DNA of 64,000 bases from the NCBI RefSeq assembly GCF_000719475.1, contig NZ_JOGO01000010.1, forward strand, positions 53,518 through 117,517. The letters are read 5' to 3'. Both the position numbers and the translations under genes were made by a program. This document shows positions 28,603 through 38,450 of the stretch, in pieces (within the stretch, counting starts at the first letter, position 1; every line of letters begins with the position of its first letter). This DNA is from Streptomyces sp. NRRL F-5630. GTDB taxonomy: Bacteria; Actinomycetota; Actinomycetes; Streptomycetales; Streptomycetaceae. Under the pieces are notes generated by a model. The model did not search any database and had not been told where the DNA came from. It saw nothing but the letters and a program-made list of their open reading frames with translations.

Positions 28603-29973
28603 ATGGGACGCCACCGACGCTCAGCCGCCGACCGCGCCGAACCAGCGGCGAGCGCTCAGGCCGGAGCCCCAGCGGGCACCGCGCACACCGCGGGCCCCGG
28701 GCACACCGCGCACGACCACGACACCGACGCGTACGACGCGTACGACGCGTACGACGCGTACGACGCGTACGACGCGTACGAGCGTGCCGCGAACGACCGG
28801 GACGCCGCGTACGAGCGCGCCGTCTACGGCCGCGACGCCGCGTACGGCGACCACGCGACGTACGGGGGCCAGGCGGCGTACCGCGCCCACGCGACGTACG
28901 GATCGCGCCCCGGCCCGGGCTCCCACGCGTCGGCGCCCTACGCAACGTCCGCTCCGTACGCCGCGACCGCTCCGCCAGCGCCGCCCGCCCCGTACGCGAC
29001 GTCCGCGTCCTACGGCCCCTACGCGACATCCGAAGCCGCTGCCGTCCCCTCCGCCGTTCCCCGCCCCGCTGACCACGCCGTCGGTGCCGACGGTGACGAT
29101 CACGGCGGCGGGAACGGTCATCGCCGGAAGCGGCGCGGCGTTCCCATGCGCACCGGTCTGCTCGGGGTGTCGGCGGCGGTGGCGCTGGGCGCCGTAGCGG
29201 TCGGTACGGGGCTGGTGCCCGGGGAGGACTCCTTCTTCGGCGGGGGCCACGACACGAAGGTCCGCGCGGCCGACGCGCCGTCGGACGAGCGGCAGGGAGA
29301 CGAGTCGTCCGCGGCTGACCGTACGACGCCTGCCGCGAGCCGGGGCGCCACCCGCTCCGACGCGCCCTCCCACGCGACGTCGTCCTCGCCCCGTACCAAG
29401 GCGAAGAGCAAGGGCGGCGCCGCGCCGAGCCCTTCCCGCTCCGCCACGGCGCAGCGCGGTACGGGCGCCGCGACGTCGCCCGGCGCGGGGACCACCCGGA
29501 CGGCAACGCCTCCAAAGAGCGCGACGCCCGCCAGGACGAAGCCCGCCTCGCAGGCACCCGCCCAGCCGCCCGTCGTGGCGGCGCCCAGCGGCGAAGAGAG
29601 CGCGGCGGCGGCTGCCGTCCTCGTGCTCGTCAACCAGGAGCGCGCCAAGGTGGGGTGCAGCGCGGTCCGCGCGGACGACGCGCTCGCGTCGCTCGCCACC
29701 GCCTTCAGCGACGACATGGCGGCACGCGGCTTCTTCGACCACACCGACCCCGACGGCGACACACCCTGGGATCGCGCGAAGCAGGCCGGGATCAGCAACC
29801 TCGGCGGCGAGAACATAGCGCGCGGCCAGGCCGACGCCGCCGCCGTCATGGAGTCCTGGATGAACAGCCCGGGCCACCGCGCGAACATACTCAACTGCGA
29901 CTACAAGACCCTGGGCGTCGGCGTGCACTTCGGCTCCGGCGGCCCGTGGTGGACGCAGGACTTCGGCTTCTGA
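28603..29973 (+). CDS. Membrane-anchored CAP (SCP/PR-1) domain protein with tandem YDA repeats
   Basis: 456 residues. Residues 1-175 are predicted cytoplasmic and low-complexity, starting with five to six Tyr-Asp-Ala units and Tyr/Ala/Asp-rich variants. One membrane helix (about 183-205, TGLLGVSAAVALGAVAVGTG) follows a positive patch. A Ser/Thr/Pro/Ala-rich exposed linker leads to a CAP domain (about 325-456) with VNQERAKVGCSAV, GFFDHTDPDGDTPWDR, GENIARG and SPGHRANIL. This is type II orientation, anchoring the CAP domain outside the cell. CAP proteins of this type are common in Streptomyces; their function is unsettled. A decamer copy lies in the linker (29470-29479). Confidence 0.88.
   Translation: MGRHRRSAADRAEPAASAQAGAPAGTAHTAGPGHTAHDHDTDAYDAYDAYDAYDAYDAYERAANDRDAAYERAVYGRDAAYGDHATYGGQAAYRAHATYGSRPGPGSHASAPYATSAPYAATAPPAPPAPYATSASYGPYATSEAAAVPSAVPRPADHAVGADGDDHGGGNGHRRKRRGVPMRTGLLGVSAAVALGAVAVGTGLVPGEDSFFGGGHDTKVRAADAPSDERQGDESSAADRTTPAASRGATRSDAPSHATSSSPRTKAKSKGGAAPSPSRSATAQRGTGAATSPGAGTTRTATPPKSATPARTKPASQAPAQPPVVAAPSGEESAAAAAVLVLVNQERAKVGCSAVRADDALASLATAFSDDMAARGFFDHTDPDGDTPWDRAKQAGISNLGGENIARGQADAAAVMESWMNSPGHRANILNCDYKTLGVGVHFGSGGPWWTQDFGF
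28732..28776 (+). repeat. Five exact tandem copies of the 9-mer TACGACGCG
   Basis: Exact tandem microsatellite inside the CAP-domain gene, encoding Tyr-Asp-Ala repeats, followed by degenerate copies (TACGAGCGT and onwards). Because the unit is a multiple of three, copy number can change without frameshift. Confidence 0.95.
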
Positions 29974-30238
29974 GCCACGGCACCCGGCGCGGCGGGCATC
30001 TCGCGAGGCCCTGCGACGAGGCGCGGCCCCGGCCCGCGTCGCATACGTGGCGGCCACATCGCGGCGTCACGCGTGCCACCACACCGGAACGTCGCGACGC
30101 CGGCCCACGTCGCGTACGGTGCCTCGTCCCGTCCCCCGACGTCGCGCGCCCCGCAACGTCGCGCAGCCCGACACGTCGCGCACGTCGCCTCGTCCCGCAC
30201 CCCCGACATCACGCACCGCGCAACGCCCCGCGCCCCCG

Positions 30239-31093
30239 TCACCCCCGCGCCCTGCGCTGACACTTCGGGCAGTAGTAGCTGGACCGGTTCATCCACGCGT
30301 CGCGCCGGATCGGCGTCCCGCAGCGCCGGCACGGCTCGCCCTCGCGCCCGTACGCGTCGAGGGAGCGGTCGAAGTAGCCCGACTCGCCGTTGACGTTCAC
30401 GTACAGGCTGTCGAAACTCGTGCCGCCGACGGCGAGCGCGGCGTTCATGACGTCGCGCACGTGGCCGAGGAGTTCGTCGGTGCGGCGGCGGGTCAGGCCC
30501 GCCGTGGGGCGGTCGTAGTGGAGGCGTGCGCGCCACAGCGCCTCGTCGGCGTAGATGTTGCCGACGCCGCTGATGAGCGACTGGTCGAGCAGCGCGCGCT
30601 TGATCGTGGTGCGCTTGCGGCGCAGCGCCTCGTGGAAGGCCGCGTCGTCGAACAGCGGGTCGAGCGGGTCGCGGGCGATGTGGGCGATGACGTCGGGGAC
30701 GCCGCCCTCGCCGGTCTCGTGGAGCGAGAGGCCGCCGAAGGTGCGCTGGTCGACGAAGCGGAGTTCGGTGCCGAGCGCGTCGTCGAAGCCGATACGGACG
30801 CGCAGGTGCTTCTCGGCGGGCGCGGCGTGCGGCTGGACGAGGAGCTGGCCACTCATGCCGAGGTGCGCGAGGACCGCCTCGGAGCCGCCGTCGAGCGGCA
30901 ACCACAGGTACTTGCCGCGGCGGCGCGGCGTCGCGAACGTCCGCCCCTTCAGCCGCGCGGCGAAGTCCTCGCCGCCCGCGACGTGCCGCCGCACGGAGCG
31001 CGGGTGCAGCACCTCCGTCGCGGCGACGGTGCGCCCGTCGATCCAGCGGGCGAGCCCTCTGCGGACGACCTCGACCTCGGGCAGTTCGGGCAC
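30239..31093 (-). CDS. mutM: Formamidopyrimidine-DNA glycosylase
   Basis: Base-excision repair enzyme for 8-oxoguanine, 284 residues from the GTG at 31093 after GGAGAG. The N-terminal [13 protein letters not shown] gives the catalytic proline and glutamate. [20 protein letters not shown] carries the helix-two-turn-helix region. The C-terminal zinc finger is intact (CRRC followed by YYCPKCQ). It is upstream of or in line with rnc (250-base gap), as in other Streptomyces. All catalytic residues are present. Confidence 0.97.
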   Translation of the reverse strand: MPELPEVEVVRRGLARWIDGRTVAATEVLHPRSVRRHVAGGEDFAARLKGRTFATPRRRGKYLWLPLDGGSEAVLAHLGMSGQLLVQPHAAPAEKHLRVRIGFDDALGTELRFVDQRTFGGLSLHETGEGGVPDVIAHIARDPLDPLFDDAAFHEALRRKRTTIKRALLDQSLISGVGNIYADEALWRARLHYDRPTAGLTRRRTDELLGHVRDVMNAALAVGGTSFDSLYVNVNGESGYFDRSLDAYGREGEPCRRCGTPIRRDAWMNRSSYYCPKCQRRARG

Positions 31094-31343
31094 GGTGCGG
31101 CTCTCCTGGGGCTGGGAACGAAGTGGAAGGGAGGCGCGGCGCCGCCCGTACGCACAAGCGCGTGGCCGCCGGTGCGGACGGGCGCGGCACCGCCCCCCAA
31201 CGACACCCACCCGGCACCCGCCACCCCGGTCCGTCATGCGTGATGGACCGGAGCACAGCGGGTACCGGGTGGAGCGACGAGCGGTGTCGCCGCGGGTCAC
31301 GACGGTGGTGCCGTCATGGCGCGACGACAAACGCCGTTCTGTG

Positions 31344-32171
31344 TCAGGCAGTGGAAGCGGAGCCGCCCTCGGGGACGACGTCCCCGGGCGGGAGGAGTTC
31401 GCCCGCGGCGGCCTGCTCGGCCGCGCGCGTGTCGGCGGCGGCGCGGATGGCGCGCCACGCCGACTCGGCGGCCTGCTGCTCCGCCTCCTTCTTGCTGCGG
31501 CCGGTGCCGGTGCCGTACGAGACGCCTCCGACGCGGGCGGCAGCAGTGAAGGTCTTCTCGTGATCGGGGCCTTCCTCGGTGACGAGGTACTCGGGAACCC
31601 CGAGCCCCTCCATCGCGGTCAGCTCCTGGAGGCTGGTCTTCCAGTCCAGGCCCGCGCCGAGTTCCGCGGACTTCGCGATCAGCGGGTCGAAGAGGCGGTG
31701 CACGAGCTCCGCCGCCTTGTCGAGTCCCTGATCGAGATAGACCGCGCCGATCACGGCTTCCAGTGTGTCGGCGAGGATCGATGCCTTGTCCCTGCCGCCC
31801 GTGCCCTCCTCGCCTCTACCGAGCCTGATGAAGGCTCCCAGGTCGAGGCCCCGGCTCACCTCGGCGAGCGCACGGGAGTTGACGACCGCCGCGCGCAGCT
31901 TCGCGAGCTGCCCCTCGGGGAGGTCGGGGTGGGTGCGGTACAGCGTGTCGGTGACCACCAGGCCGAGCACGGAGTCCCCGAGGAACTCCAGGCGCTCGTT
32001 GGTGGGCAGACCGCCGTTCTCGTACGCGTACGAGCGGTGCGTGAGCGCACGCACCAGAAGGGCGGACTCCAGGTGATACCCGAGCCGCCCTTCCAGGAGC
32101 GTGTGGGACGAGGCCGCGGTGTCCGCCGAGGCGCCCGAGCGGGGCGCCTTCTTCTTGGGGGCGTTAACCAA
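31344..32171 (-). CDS. rnc: Ribonuclease III
   Basis: Double-strand-specific RNase for rRNA and regulatory RNA processing; in S. coelicolor this gene is absB, a global antibiotic regulator. It is about 275 residues. The catalytic box [16 protein letters not shown], a second acidic site in [15 protein letters not shown], and a C-terminal dsRNA-binding domain ([10 protein letters not shown] to [14 protein letters not shown]) are all intact. The start is unusual: no ATG or GTG fits. The TTG at 32171 (LVNAPKKK) lies behind GAGAGG with only a short gap. It follows rpmF by about 29 bases in the DUF177-rpmF-rnc-mutM series. Confidence 0.93.
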   Translation of the reverse strand: MVNAPKKKAPRSGASADTAASSHTLLEGRLGYHLESALLVRALTHRSYAYENGGLPTNERLEFLGDSVLGLVVTDTLYRTHPDLPEGQLAKLRAAVVNSRALAEVSRGLDLGAFIRLGRGEEGTGGRDKASILADTLEAVIGAVYLDQGLDKAAELVHRLFDPLIAKSAELGAGLDWKTSLQELTAMEGLGVPEYLVTEEGPDHEKTFTAAARVGGVSYGTGTGRSKKEAEQQAAESAWRAIRAAADTRAAEQAAAGELLPPGDVVPEGGSASTA

Positions 32172-32200
32172 TTCCCTCTCGGCCTTTCTCGCCTGTCTCG

Positions 32201-32374
32201 TCAGACCTCGAGGACCTGACGCTTGTTGTACGTGCCGCAGCTCGGGCACGCGATGTGCTGGAGCTTGGGCTCGTGGCAGCGCTCGCACGCCACCAGGGTG
32301 GGGACCGCAGCCTTCCACTGCGACCGGCGGTGGCGCGTGTTGCTGCGCGACATCTTCCGCTTCGGAACAGCCAC
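32201..32374 (-). CDS. rpmF: 50S ribosomal protein L32
   Basis: 57-residue zinc-containing L32, starting [19 protein letters not shown] from the GTG at 32374. Cysteine pairs CERC and CPSC (about 29-32 and 42-45) form the zinc ribbon, so this is the Cys-containing paralogue. It sits two bases after the DUF177 stop, the near-universal bacterial pairing, and is followed by rnc. Confidence 0.95.
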   Translation of the reverse strand: MAVPKRKMSRSNTRHRRSQWKAAVPTLVACERCHEPKLQHIACPSCGTYNKRQVLEV

Positions 32375-32376
32375 GG

Positions 32377-33024
32377 CTACTTCTCCTGCTTCTCGTCGAC
32401 GCCTGCTTCGGCGCCGTCCAGCTCGTCCTTCTCGCCGGCCGGCATGGTCCCGGCGAGTCCCTGCAAAGCCGCCCAACGTGCGTCGACGGCGTCATGGTGG
32501 TGCTCCGGGTCGTCCGCGAGCCGCGCACCGCAAACGGCGCACAGCCCGGGGCAGTCCTCCCGGCACACCGGCTGCATGGGCAGTGACAGCACCACCGCGT
32601 CACGCAGCACGGGCTCGAGGTCGAACATTCCGTCCTCAAGGGGGGTGATGCTCTCGTCCTCGTCCGAGTCCGCCTCGACGCCCGCCATGCGGCGGTGGCG
32701 CTCCTCGGCCTCGGGGTACGAGAACATCTCCTGGAAATCCGCGGTGAGCTCGCGCTCCAGCGGTTCCAGACACCTTACGCACTCCCCCTCGGCGTGCGCA
32801 CGGGCGGTGCCCGTGACGAGCACTCCGTCCATCACCGATTCGAGGCGGAGATCGATCTCCACCGGGGAGTCTGCCGGGATGGCGATGACGTCGGCGATGC
32901 CGAAGACGTTGTCGCCGCCCGGGGCCTGGACCGTCCGGGAGAGCTTCTGCATCGCACCAGGACGGCGCCCCAGCTCGTGCGTGTCGAACACGAGGGGGTT
33001 GCGGTGGTCGAGGCGGGCGTTCAG
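32377..33024 (-). CDS. DUF177 (YceD family) protein, probable CTG start
   Basis: Conserved protein encoded next to L32 and linked to 23S rRNA accumulation in plants and E. coli. The family core is visible ([65 protein letters not shown] with four Cys). The first GTG (32991) lacks a ribosome binding site and would delete a conserved N-terminus. In-frame upstream codons read [19 protein letters not shown], matching the homologues I remember, and the CTG at 33024 lies 5 bases after AGGAG. I therefore extend to CTG. If that is wrong, the gene is 32377-32991. Confidence 0.85.
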   Translation of the reverse strand: MNARLDHRNPLVFDTHELGRRPGAMQKLSRTVQAPGGDNVFGIADVIAIPADSPVEIDLRLESVMDGVLVTGTARAHAEGECVRCLEPLERELTADFQEMFSYPEAEERHRRMAGVEADSDEDESITPLEDGMFDLEPVLRDAVVLSLPMQPVCREDCPGLCAVCGARLADDPEHHHDAVDARWAALQGLAGTMPAGEKDELDGAEAGVDEKQEK

Positions 33025-33233
33025 AGCTGCTCCTGTGTTCGGGTCCTGAGGTCTGGGGTCGGTCGTGGCCCGCCCTCGGGGCGGATCCGCGTGCCTGTTG
33101 CCGTTCGCTGCGACATGGTCCCGTCCGTGGACGGGCAGGGCAGACGTCTGCGCAGAGACAAACCGAAACCCCAGGGTACTGGAGAGAGCGCCCCCGGCCC
33201 AATTCGGCCCCAGTCGCCTGACTGGGGCCCGTC

Positions 33234-34460
33234 TCAGCGCCCCTGTTCGTACGCCCGCAGCTGCTCAGCGCTGATCATCGTGGTGTCGAAGAAGCTCGTC
33301 TCGTCGAGCGCGCCGCCCTGCGCGTGCTGCTGCGCGTGCTGCTCTTGCTGCGACGGCCAGGTCTGCGCGGCCTGCTGCCCGTAGTCCTGCTGCGGGTCCT
33401 GCGGGTATCCGTACGCGGCCTGCGCGGCGTACGGGTCCTGCGGCTGCGGGTAGCCGTAGGGGTCGGCGGACGCGGCGTAGGGGTCGGCCTGCTGCGGGTA
33501 GCCGTACGCGTCGGTCTGCGGCCCGTAGCCGTACGGGTCGGCCTGCGCGGCGTAGGGCTGCTGCGCGGGCGGCGGCGGGGCCTGTTCGGGGAGCGCGGCG
33601 ACGGCGGGCTCGGGGAGCGGCGGGAGGACGAGGCCGCCCGACGTGCCGCCACCGAGAGTGCCGCCGCCCGAGCCGCCGCCGAAGGTGCCGCCCGAGGAGG
33701 TGTCGCCCGGCGACGCGGCGTCCGGCGCGGGGTCGCGCGTCGCGGCGAGGTCGGCGAGGTAGTCGGCGTCGTTGCTGTACTGGCGCTCGCCGCCGTCCTC
33801 GGCGAGGGCGGCGAGGTCGTCGGTCGCGACGCGCCCGTGCAGCTTGTCCCGGCCGCGCCCCACCGCCTCCAGCGTCTTGGCGAGCACGGCCTCGAAGGCG
33901 CCGAGCTTGATGTCCACGTACTCGTCGGCGCGCCGGCGCAGCGTCTCGGGGTCGCCGCTGCGCTCGGGGGCCTCGGCGTAGTCGGGGTCCTCGTAGCCCT
34001 GCGCGTCGAGGCCGTCGCCGGTGCCGAGGAGCTTCTCGCGGCCTCGCCCGACGGAGCCGAGCGTCTTGGTGAGGACGACCTCGAAGTTGGCGAGCTTGCT
34101 GTCGACGTAATCGTCGGCGTCGGCCTTGACCTCGGCCGCCTCGCGCCGCGCCTCGTTGAGGATGCGGTCCGCCTCGCCCTGCGACTGGCGCGCGACGGCG
34201 GTGTCCGCGACGAGGCTGCCGCGCTCGTCGTGGGCGCTGCGGATGATCCGCTCGGCCTCGGCGCGCGCCTCGCCGACCATGCGCTCGCGCTCCCCGATCA
34301 GCTCCTGCGCCTGGGCGAGCGAACCCGGCAGGGCCTCCCGCACCTCCTCCAGCATCGCGAGCAGGTCGGCGCGGTTGATCACGCAAGAGGCCGACATGGG
34401 CATGGACCGGGCCGCGTTGACGACCTCGACGATCTCATCGAGCTTCTTCTGCACGTCCAC
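33234..34460 (-). CDS. SepIVA-like DivIVA-family coiled-coil cell-envelope protein
   Basis: 408 residues from the GTG at 34460 (VDVQKKLDEIVEVVNAARSM). Segments SMPMSASCVINRADLLAMLE and YVDSKLANFEVVLTKTLGSVGRGREKL closely resemble mycobacterial SepIVA, which organises septal and polar wall growth. The neighbourhood (rnc, rpmF, DUF177 then this gene) also matches. After a coiled coil (residues 30-115) the YVDxKL...SVGRGRxKL module occurs twice. The C-terminal 150 residues are Gly-rich, then a Tyr/Pro/Gln repeat (ADPYGY, QDPYAA), prion-like in composition. Streptomyces annotations often call it cell division initiation protein. The precise role is inferred. Confidence 0.85.
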   Translation of the reverse strand: MDVQKKLDEIVEVVNAARSMPMSASCVINRADLLAMLEEVREALPGSLAQAQELIGERERMVGEARAEAERIIRSAHDERGSLVADTAVARQSQGEADRILNEARREAAEVKADADDYVDSKLANFEVVLTKTLGSVGRGREKLLGTGDGLDAQGYEDPDYAEAPERSGDPETLRRRADEYVDIKLGAFEAVLAKTLEAVGRGRDKLHGRVATDDLAALAEDGGERQYSNDADYLADLAATRDPAPDAASPGDTSSGGTFGGGSGGGTLGGGTSGGLVLPPLPEPAVAALPEQAPPPPAQQPYAAQADPYGYGPQTDAYGYPQQADPYAASADPYGYPQPQDPYAAQAAYGYPQDPQQDYGQQAAQTWPSQQEQHAQQHAQGGALDETSFFDTTMISAEQLRAYEQGR

Positions 34461-34859
34461 CGTGTGCTCGCCACTCTCTCGACTGATGGGGAGACGGACC
34501 GCTCGGCTGCTGCGAGCCGGACGGGACGACTGTACGGCCACGACGCGGGCCGGCGACACCGGGTGACGCGACGTCATGGAGAGGTCGCACGGGGCGACGT
34601 GAGGCGACGTACCGCGCGGCGTGGGGCGGCGTACGGAGCGCTGCGTGGCGCCGCACGAGGCGCTGCGTCGCGACGTACGGTGCGCTGCGTCGCCGCGTAC
34701 CAGGCCGCTACGTCGCGGCCCACGACGCGCTACGCGGCGTACCGCGCGACATCACCACGCCGCGTACCGCGCGACGTCACCTCCCGGGCGTCTCCCCCGC
34801 GTCGCCGCGCTCACCGTTCCGCGCCACCGCCCGCCGCGTCACTGCTCCGCGTCCCCGCG
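34461..34859. repeat. Motif-rich spacer between the SepIVA-like gene and coaD
   Basis: 399 bases, no gene. It is packed with GCGACGTACGG, GTACCGCGCGAC and CTACGTCGCGG variants (34560-34800). Exact decamers are absent but close variants are many. The SepIVA-like promoter should lie in its first 60 bases. Confidence 0.5.
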
Positions 34860-35339
34860 TCACTGCTCCGCGAGGCGTCGCGTGAGCGCGGTGTGGACGG
34901 TCGGCGGCAGGAGGTGGGAGACGTCGCCGCCCCACTGCGCGACCTCCTTGACGAGCGAAGAGGAGAGGAAGCTGTAGGTGGGGTTCGTGGGGACGAAGAG
35001 GGTCTCGACGCCGGAGAGCCCGTTGTTCATCTGGGCCATCTGCAACTCGTAATCGAAGTCGCTGACAGCGCGCAGGCCCTTGACGATGGCGGGGATGTCG
35101 CGCTCCTTGCAGAAGTCGACAAGGAGACCGTGGAACGCCTCGACCTGGACGTTGCCGAACTCGGCGGTCACCTCGCGGATCAGGTCCATGCGCTCGTCGA
35201 TCGTGAAGAGCCCGCGCTTGGACTTGTTGATCATCACGGCGACGTGCACGACGTCGTAGAGCTTGGAGGCCCGGGCGATGATGTCGAGATGACCGTTGGT
35301 GATCGGGTCGAAGGACCCTGGACAGACGGCGCGGCGCAA
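34860..35339 (-). CDS. coaD: Phosphopantetheine adenylyltransferase
   Basis: Penultimate step of coenzyme A synthesis, joining 4'-phosphopantetheine and ATP. It is 159 residues from a TTG at 35339 ([20 protein letters not shown]). Nucleotidyltransferase motifs are [12 protein letters not shown] (T/HxGH) and [25 protein letters not shown] lies 7 bases before the TTG. An ATG at 35369 would add ten non-family residues and overlap rsmD. It lies 26 bases after rsmD, the common pairing. Confidence 0.95.
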   Translation of the reverse strand: MRRAVCPGSFDPITNGHLDIIARASKLYDVVHVAVMINKSKRGLFTIDERMDLIREVTAEFGNVQVEAFHGLLVDFCKERDIPAIVKGLRAVSDFDYELQMAQMNNGLSGVETLFVPTNPTYSFLSSSLVKEVAQWGGDVSHLLPPTVHTALTRRLAEQ

Positions 35340-35365
35340 CGTGATCCCCTCGCTCTGCGGTCGAT

Positions 35366-35953
35366 TCATGGTGCGTTTTCGCACGTGGAGGCGGCGCGAC
35401 CGTACCAAAAGGTCCCTTCGCCGTAGCGCCGGGACCGCAGTGCGCCGAAGCCGTCCGGCCAGGCGAACGCCCCGCCCCTGGTGCTGCGCTCCACGGTGAC
35501 CAGTGCTTCCCCCGCGAGCCAGCCACGAGTACGGAGTGTGATCAGGATCTCCCCGAGTTCGGCGTCGGAGACCGCGTAGGGAGGGTCGAGGAAGACGAGG
35601 TCGTACGGGGCCGACGGCGGCGCCCCCGCGACGACCTGCGCCGCTTTGCCGGGCCTGACCTCGGCGCCCGCGAGGCCGAGGTCGCGGACGTTGGCGCGGA
35701 TGGTGCGCACGGCACGGGCGTCGCTCTCGACGAGCAGCGCGTGCGCCGCCCCGCGCGAGAGCGCCTCCAGGCCCACGGCGCCCGAGCCCCCGTACAGGTC
35801 GAGGACGCGTTCGCCGTCGAGCGGGCCGCCGAGGAGCGACTCCCAAGTGGAGAAGAGGCCCTCGCGTGCCCGTTCGGAGGTGGGGCGGGTGCCGGTGCCT
35901 GGCGGTACGGCGAGGCGGCGGCCCCCGGCCGTCCCGGCGATCACGCGGGTCAT
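35366..35953 (-). CDS. rsmD: 16S rRNA (guanine966-N2)-methyltransferase
   Basis: SAM-dependent RNA methyltransferase, 195 residues from the ATG at 35953 ([19 protein letters not shown]). The signature [20 protein letters not shown], cofactor loop [19 protein letters not shown] and catalytic motif FLDPPYAV are all present. GAGGAC lies upstream. It is followed by coaD; the pair is conserved across actinobacteria. Confidence 0.96.
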   Translation of the reverse strand: MTRVIAGTAGGRRLAVPPGTGTRPTSERAREGLFSTWESLLGGPLDGERVLDLYGGSGAVGLEALSRGAAHALLVESDARAVRTIRANVRDLGLAGAEVRPGKAAQVVAGAPPSAPYDLVFLDPPYAVSDAELGEILITLRTRGWLAGEALVTVERSTRGGAFAWPDGFGALRSRRYGEGTFWYGRAASTCENAP

Positions 35954-36152
35954 GGTGCTGGTCGGTCCTCGTCGCTCGGCCCTCGCCGGCACCCGCCCGG
36001 TGACCACGGCACGCGCACACGCCGCCGGGCCTCCCGGCCGGACCCGGTCGGTACGCCTCCAGCGTAGGCGGCGGGAGCGGACACGCGCGCGGGGGTCTGC
36101 GCGGCCGGGGACGGACAAGGAGAAGGCGGGGCGGTGCGGGACGTCGCCGGCC

Positions 36153-38450
36153 TCACCCCTTGTCCAGATAGCTCTCCCTCTCCTCGTCGAGCAGCGCGTC
36201 CAGCGCCGTGCGCAGTGCCGGGTGGGCTTCCAGGGCCGGGTCGGCGGCGACGACCGCCGTGGCCTCCTCTCGGGCCTCGGCGATGATCTGCTCGTCCTCG
36301 ATGACGGCGAGCATCCGCAGCGAGGAGCGGACGCCGGACTGCGCCTGCCCGAGCACGTCGCCCTCGCGGCGTTGCTCCAGGTCGACGCGCGACAGCTCGA
36401 AACCGTCCAACGTCGCGGCGACGGCGCCGAGGCGGGCGCGCGCCGGGCTGGCCTCCGGCATGTCCGTGACGAGAAGGCAGAGTCCGGGCGCGGAGCCGCG
36501 CCCCACACGGCCGCGCAACTGGTGAAGCTGCGACACCCCGAAGCGGTCGGCGTCCATGATCACCATGGCGGTCGCGTTGGGCACGTTGACGCCGACCTCG
36601 ATGACCGTCGTCGCGACGAGCACGTCCAGCTCGCCCGCGGCGAAGCGGCGCATCACGGCGTCCTTGCCCTCCGGTCCGTCCGGCGCCATCCGCCCGTGGA
36701 GGATGCCGACGCGCAGCCCGGCGAGCGGGCCCTCGGCGAGGCCGCGGGCCACGTCGAGCACGGCGAGGGGCGGACGCTTGTCCCCGGCGGCGTCGGCACC
36801 CGGGTCCTCGTCCGCACCGAACCCCGCACCGGTTCTCCGCTCGTCAGCATCCTCCGCGGTCTTCGTGCGCGCGGACGCGCCCTTGCCCGCCTTGGTCCCC
36901 TTCTTGGATCCCTTGGCCCCGGCGGCCTCCTCCTCGTCGCCGATGCGTGGGCACACCACGTACGCCTGGTGGCCCCCCGCGACCTCCTCGCGGACGCGTT
37001 CCCAGGCGCGCGCCAGGAAGTGGGGCTTGTCCTGGGCGGGGACGACGTGCGTCGTGATCGGGGAACGCCCGGCGGGAAGCTGGTCGAGTACCGAGGTCTC
37101 CAGGTCGCCGAAGACTGTCATCGCGACGGTGCGCGGGATGGGGGTCGCGGTCATGACGAGGAGGTGCGGCGGCTGCGCGCCCTTGGAACGCAGCGCGTCG
37201 CGCTGCTCCACGCCGAAGCGGTGCTGCTCGTCGACGACCACGAGCCCGAGGTCGTGGAACTTCACCACGTCCTCGATGAGCGCGTGCGTACCGATCACGA
37301 TGCCCGCCTCCCCGGTCACGAGGTCGAGGAGGACCTTGCGGCGCGCCGCGGCGCCCATCGAACCGGTGAGCAGCACGACGCCCGTCGCTTGCTCCGCCGC
37401 GCCGAGCGTGCCGCCCGAAGCGAGGTCGCCCATCATCTCGGTGATCGAGCGGTGGTGCTGCTGCGCGAGGACCTCCGTCGGGGCGAGCATCGCCGCCTGA
37501 CCGCCCGCGTCGACGACGGCGAGCATGGCGCGCAGCGCGACCATCGTCTTGCCCGAGCCGACCTCGCCCTGGAGGAGGCGGTGCATGGGGTGGTCGGTCG
37601 CGAGGTCGTCGAAGATCTCGCGCGAGACCTTCCGCTGACCCTCGGTGAGCGTGAACGGGAGGCGCGCGTCGAAGGCCGTGAGCAACCCCTCGGGAGCGGG
37701 GCGGCGCGGCACGGCGGGCAGTTGCGCGTCGGCGTGGCGACGGCGGGCGAGCGCGGTCTGGAGGACGAACGCCTCGTCCCACTTGAGGCGGTCGCGCGCC
37801 GCCTCGACATCGGCCTTGCCGTGCGGCCGGTGGATCTTGAGCAGCGCCTCGGGAAGCGGCAGCAGCCCGCGTCCCTCGCGCAGGGAACCGGGCAACGGGT
37901 CCAGCGCCTCGTTCGCGCTCGGCAGCACGGCGTCGACCGCCTTGGCGATCTTCCACGACTCCAGCTTCGCCGTCGCCGGGTAGATCGGCAGCAGGCTCGA
38001 CGCCCAGGTCCCGGCGGCCTCGCGCGCGTCGCTCTCCTCGGCGAGCAGTTCGTAGGCGGGGTGGGCGAGCTGGAGCTTGCGGTTGAAGACGGAGACCTTG
38101 CCGGCGAACATCGCGCGCGTGCCGGGGAGCAGGTCGTGCTGCGGCTTGTGCACGCCGCGCCCGAAGAACACCAGCTGCAACCGGCCGCTGCCGTCCGTGA
38201 GGGTCACTTCCAGCCGCTTGCCCCGGCCCGCGTTGAAGGTGTGCACCCGCGCGTCCGCGACGCGCGCCACGACCGTGACGTGCTCGTCGAGCGGCAACTC
38301 GGACAGCCGCGTCAGCTCCCCGCGCTCGGCGTAGCGGCGTGGGTAGTGGTGGAGGAGATCACCGACAGTGTGCAGGCCGAGGTGCTCGGCCATCACCTTC
38401 GCGGTGGGCGGTCCGAGCACCTTCTTCAGCGGTTCATCGAGCGTGGGCAC
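36153..38450 (-). CDS. recG: ATP-dependent DNA helicase RecG
   Basis: Helicase that remodels stalled forks and Holliday junctions. It is 765 residues from the GTG at 38450 (VPTLDEPLKKVLGPPTAKVM). The wedge/OB domain is about 50-150. Helicase motifs are LLQGEVGSGKTMVALRAM (Walker A), VVDEQHRFGVEQR, MTATPIPRT, ATTVIEVGVNVPNA and HQLRGRVGRG. A charged insert of about 50 residues (GAKGSKKGTKAGKGASARTK to DKR) between the two RecA-like lobes makes it slightly longer than usual. The start is uncertain because no well-spaced ribosome binding site precedes the GTG. Confidence 0.95.
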   Translation of the reverse strand: MPTLDEPLKKVLGPPTAKVMAEHLGLHTVGDLLHHYPRRYAERGELTRLSELPLDEHVTVVARVADARVHTFNAGRGKRLEVTLTDGSGRLQLVFFGRGVHKPQHDLLPGTRAMFAGKVSVFNRKLQLAHPAYELLAEESDAREAAGTWASSLLPIYPATAKLESWKIAKAVDAVLPSANEALDPLPGSLREGRGLLPLPEALLKIHRPHGKADVEAARDRLKWDEAFVLQTALARRRHADAQLPAVPRRPAPEGLLTAFDARLPFTLTEGQRKVSREIFDDLATDHPMHRLLQGEVGSGKTMVALRAMLAVVDAGGQAAMLAPTEVLAQQHHRSITEMMGDLASGGTLGAAEQATGVVLLTGSMGAAARRKVLLDLVTGEAGIVIGTHALIEDVVKFHDLGLVVVDEQHRFGVEQRDALRSKGAQPPHLLVMTATPIPRTVAMTVFGDLETSVLDQLPAGRSPITTHVVPAQDKPHFLARAWERVREEVAGGHQAYVVCPRIGDEEEAAGAKGSKKGTKAGKGASARTKTAEDADERRTGAGFGADEDPGADAAGDKRPPLAVLDVARGLAEGPLAGLRVGILHGRMAPDGPEGKDAVMRRFAAGELDVLVATTVIEVGVNVPNATAMVIMDADRFGVSQLHQLRGRVGRGSAPGLCLLVTDMPEASPARARLGAVAATLDGFELSRVDLEQRREGDVLGQAQSGVRSSLRMLAVIEDEQIIAEAREEATAVVAADPALEAHPALRTALDALLDEERESYLDKG

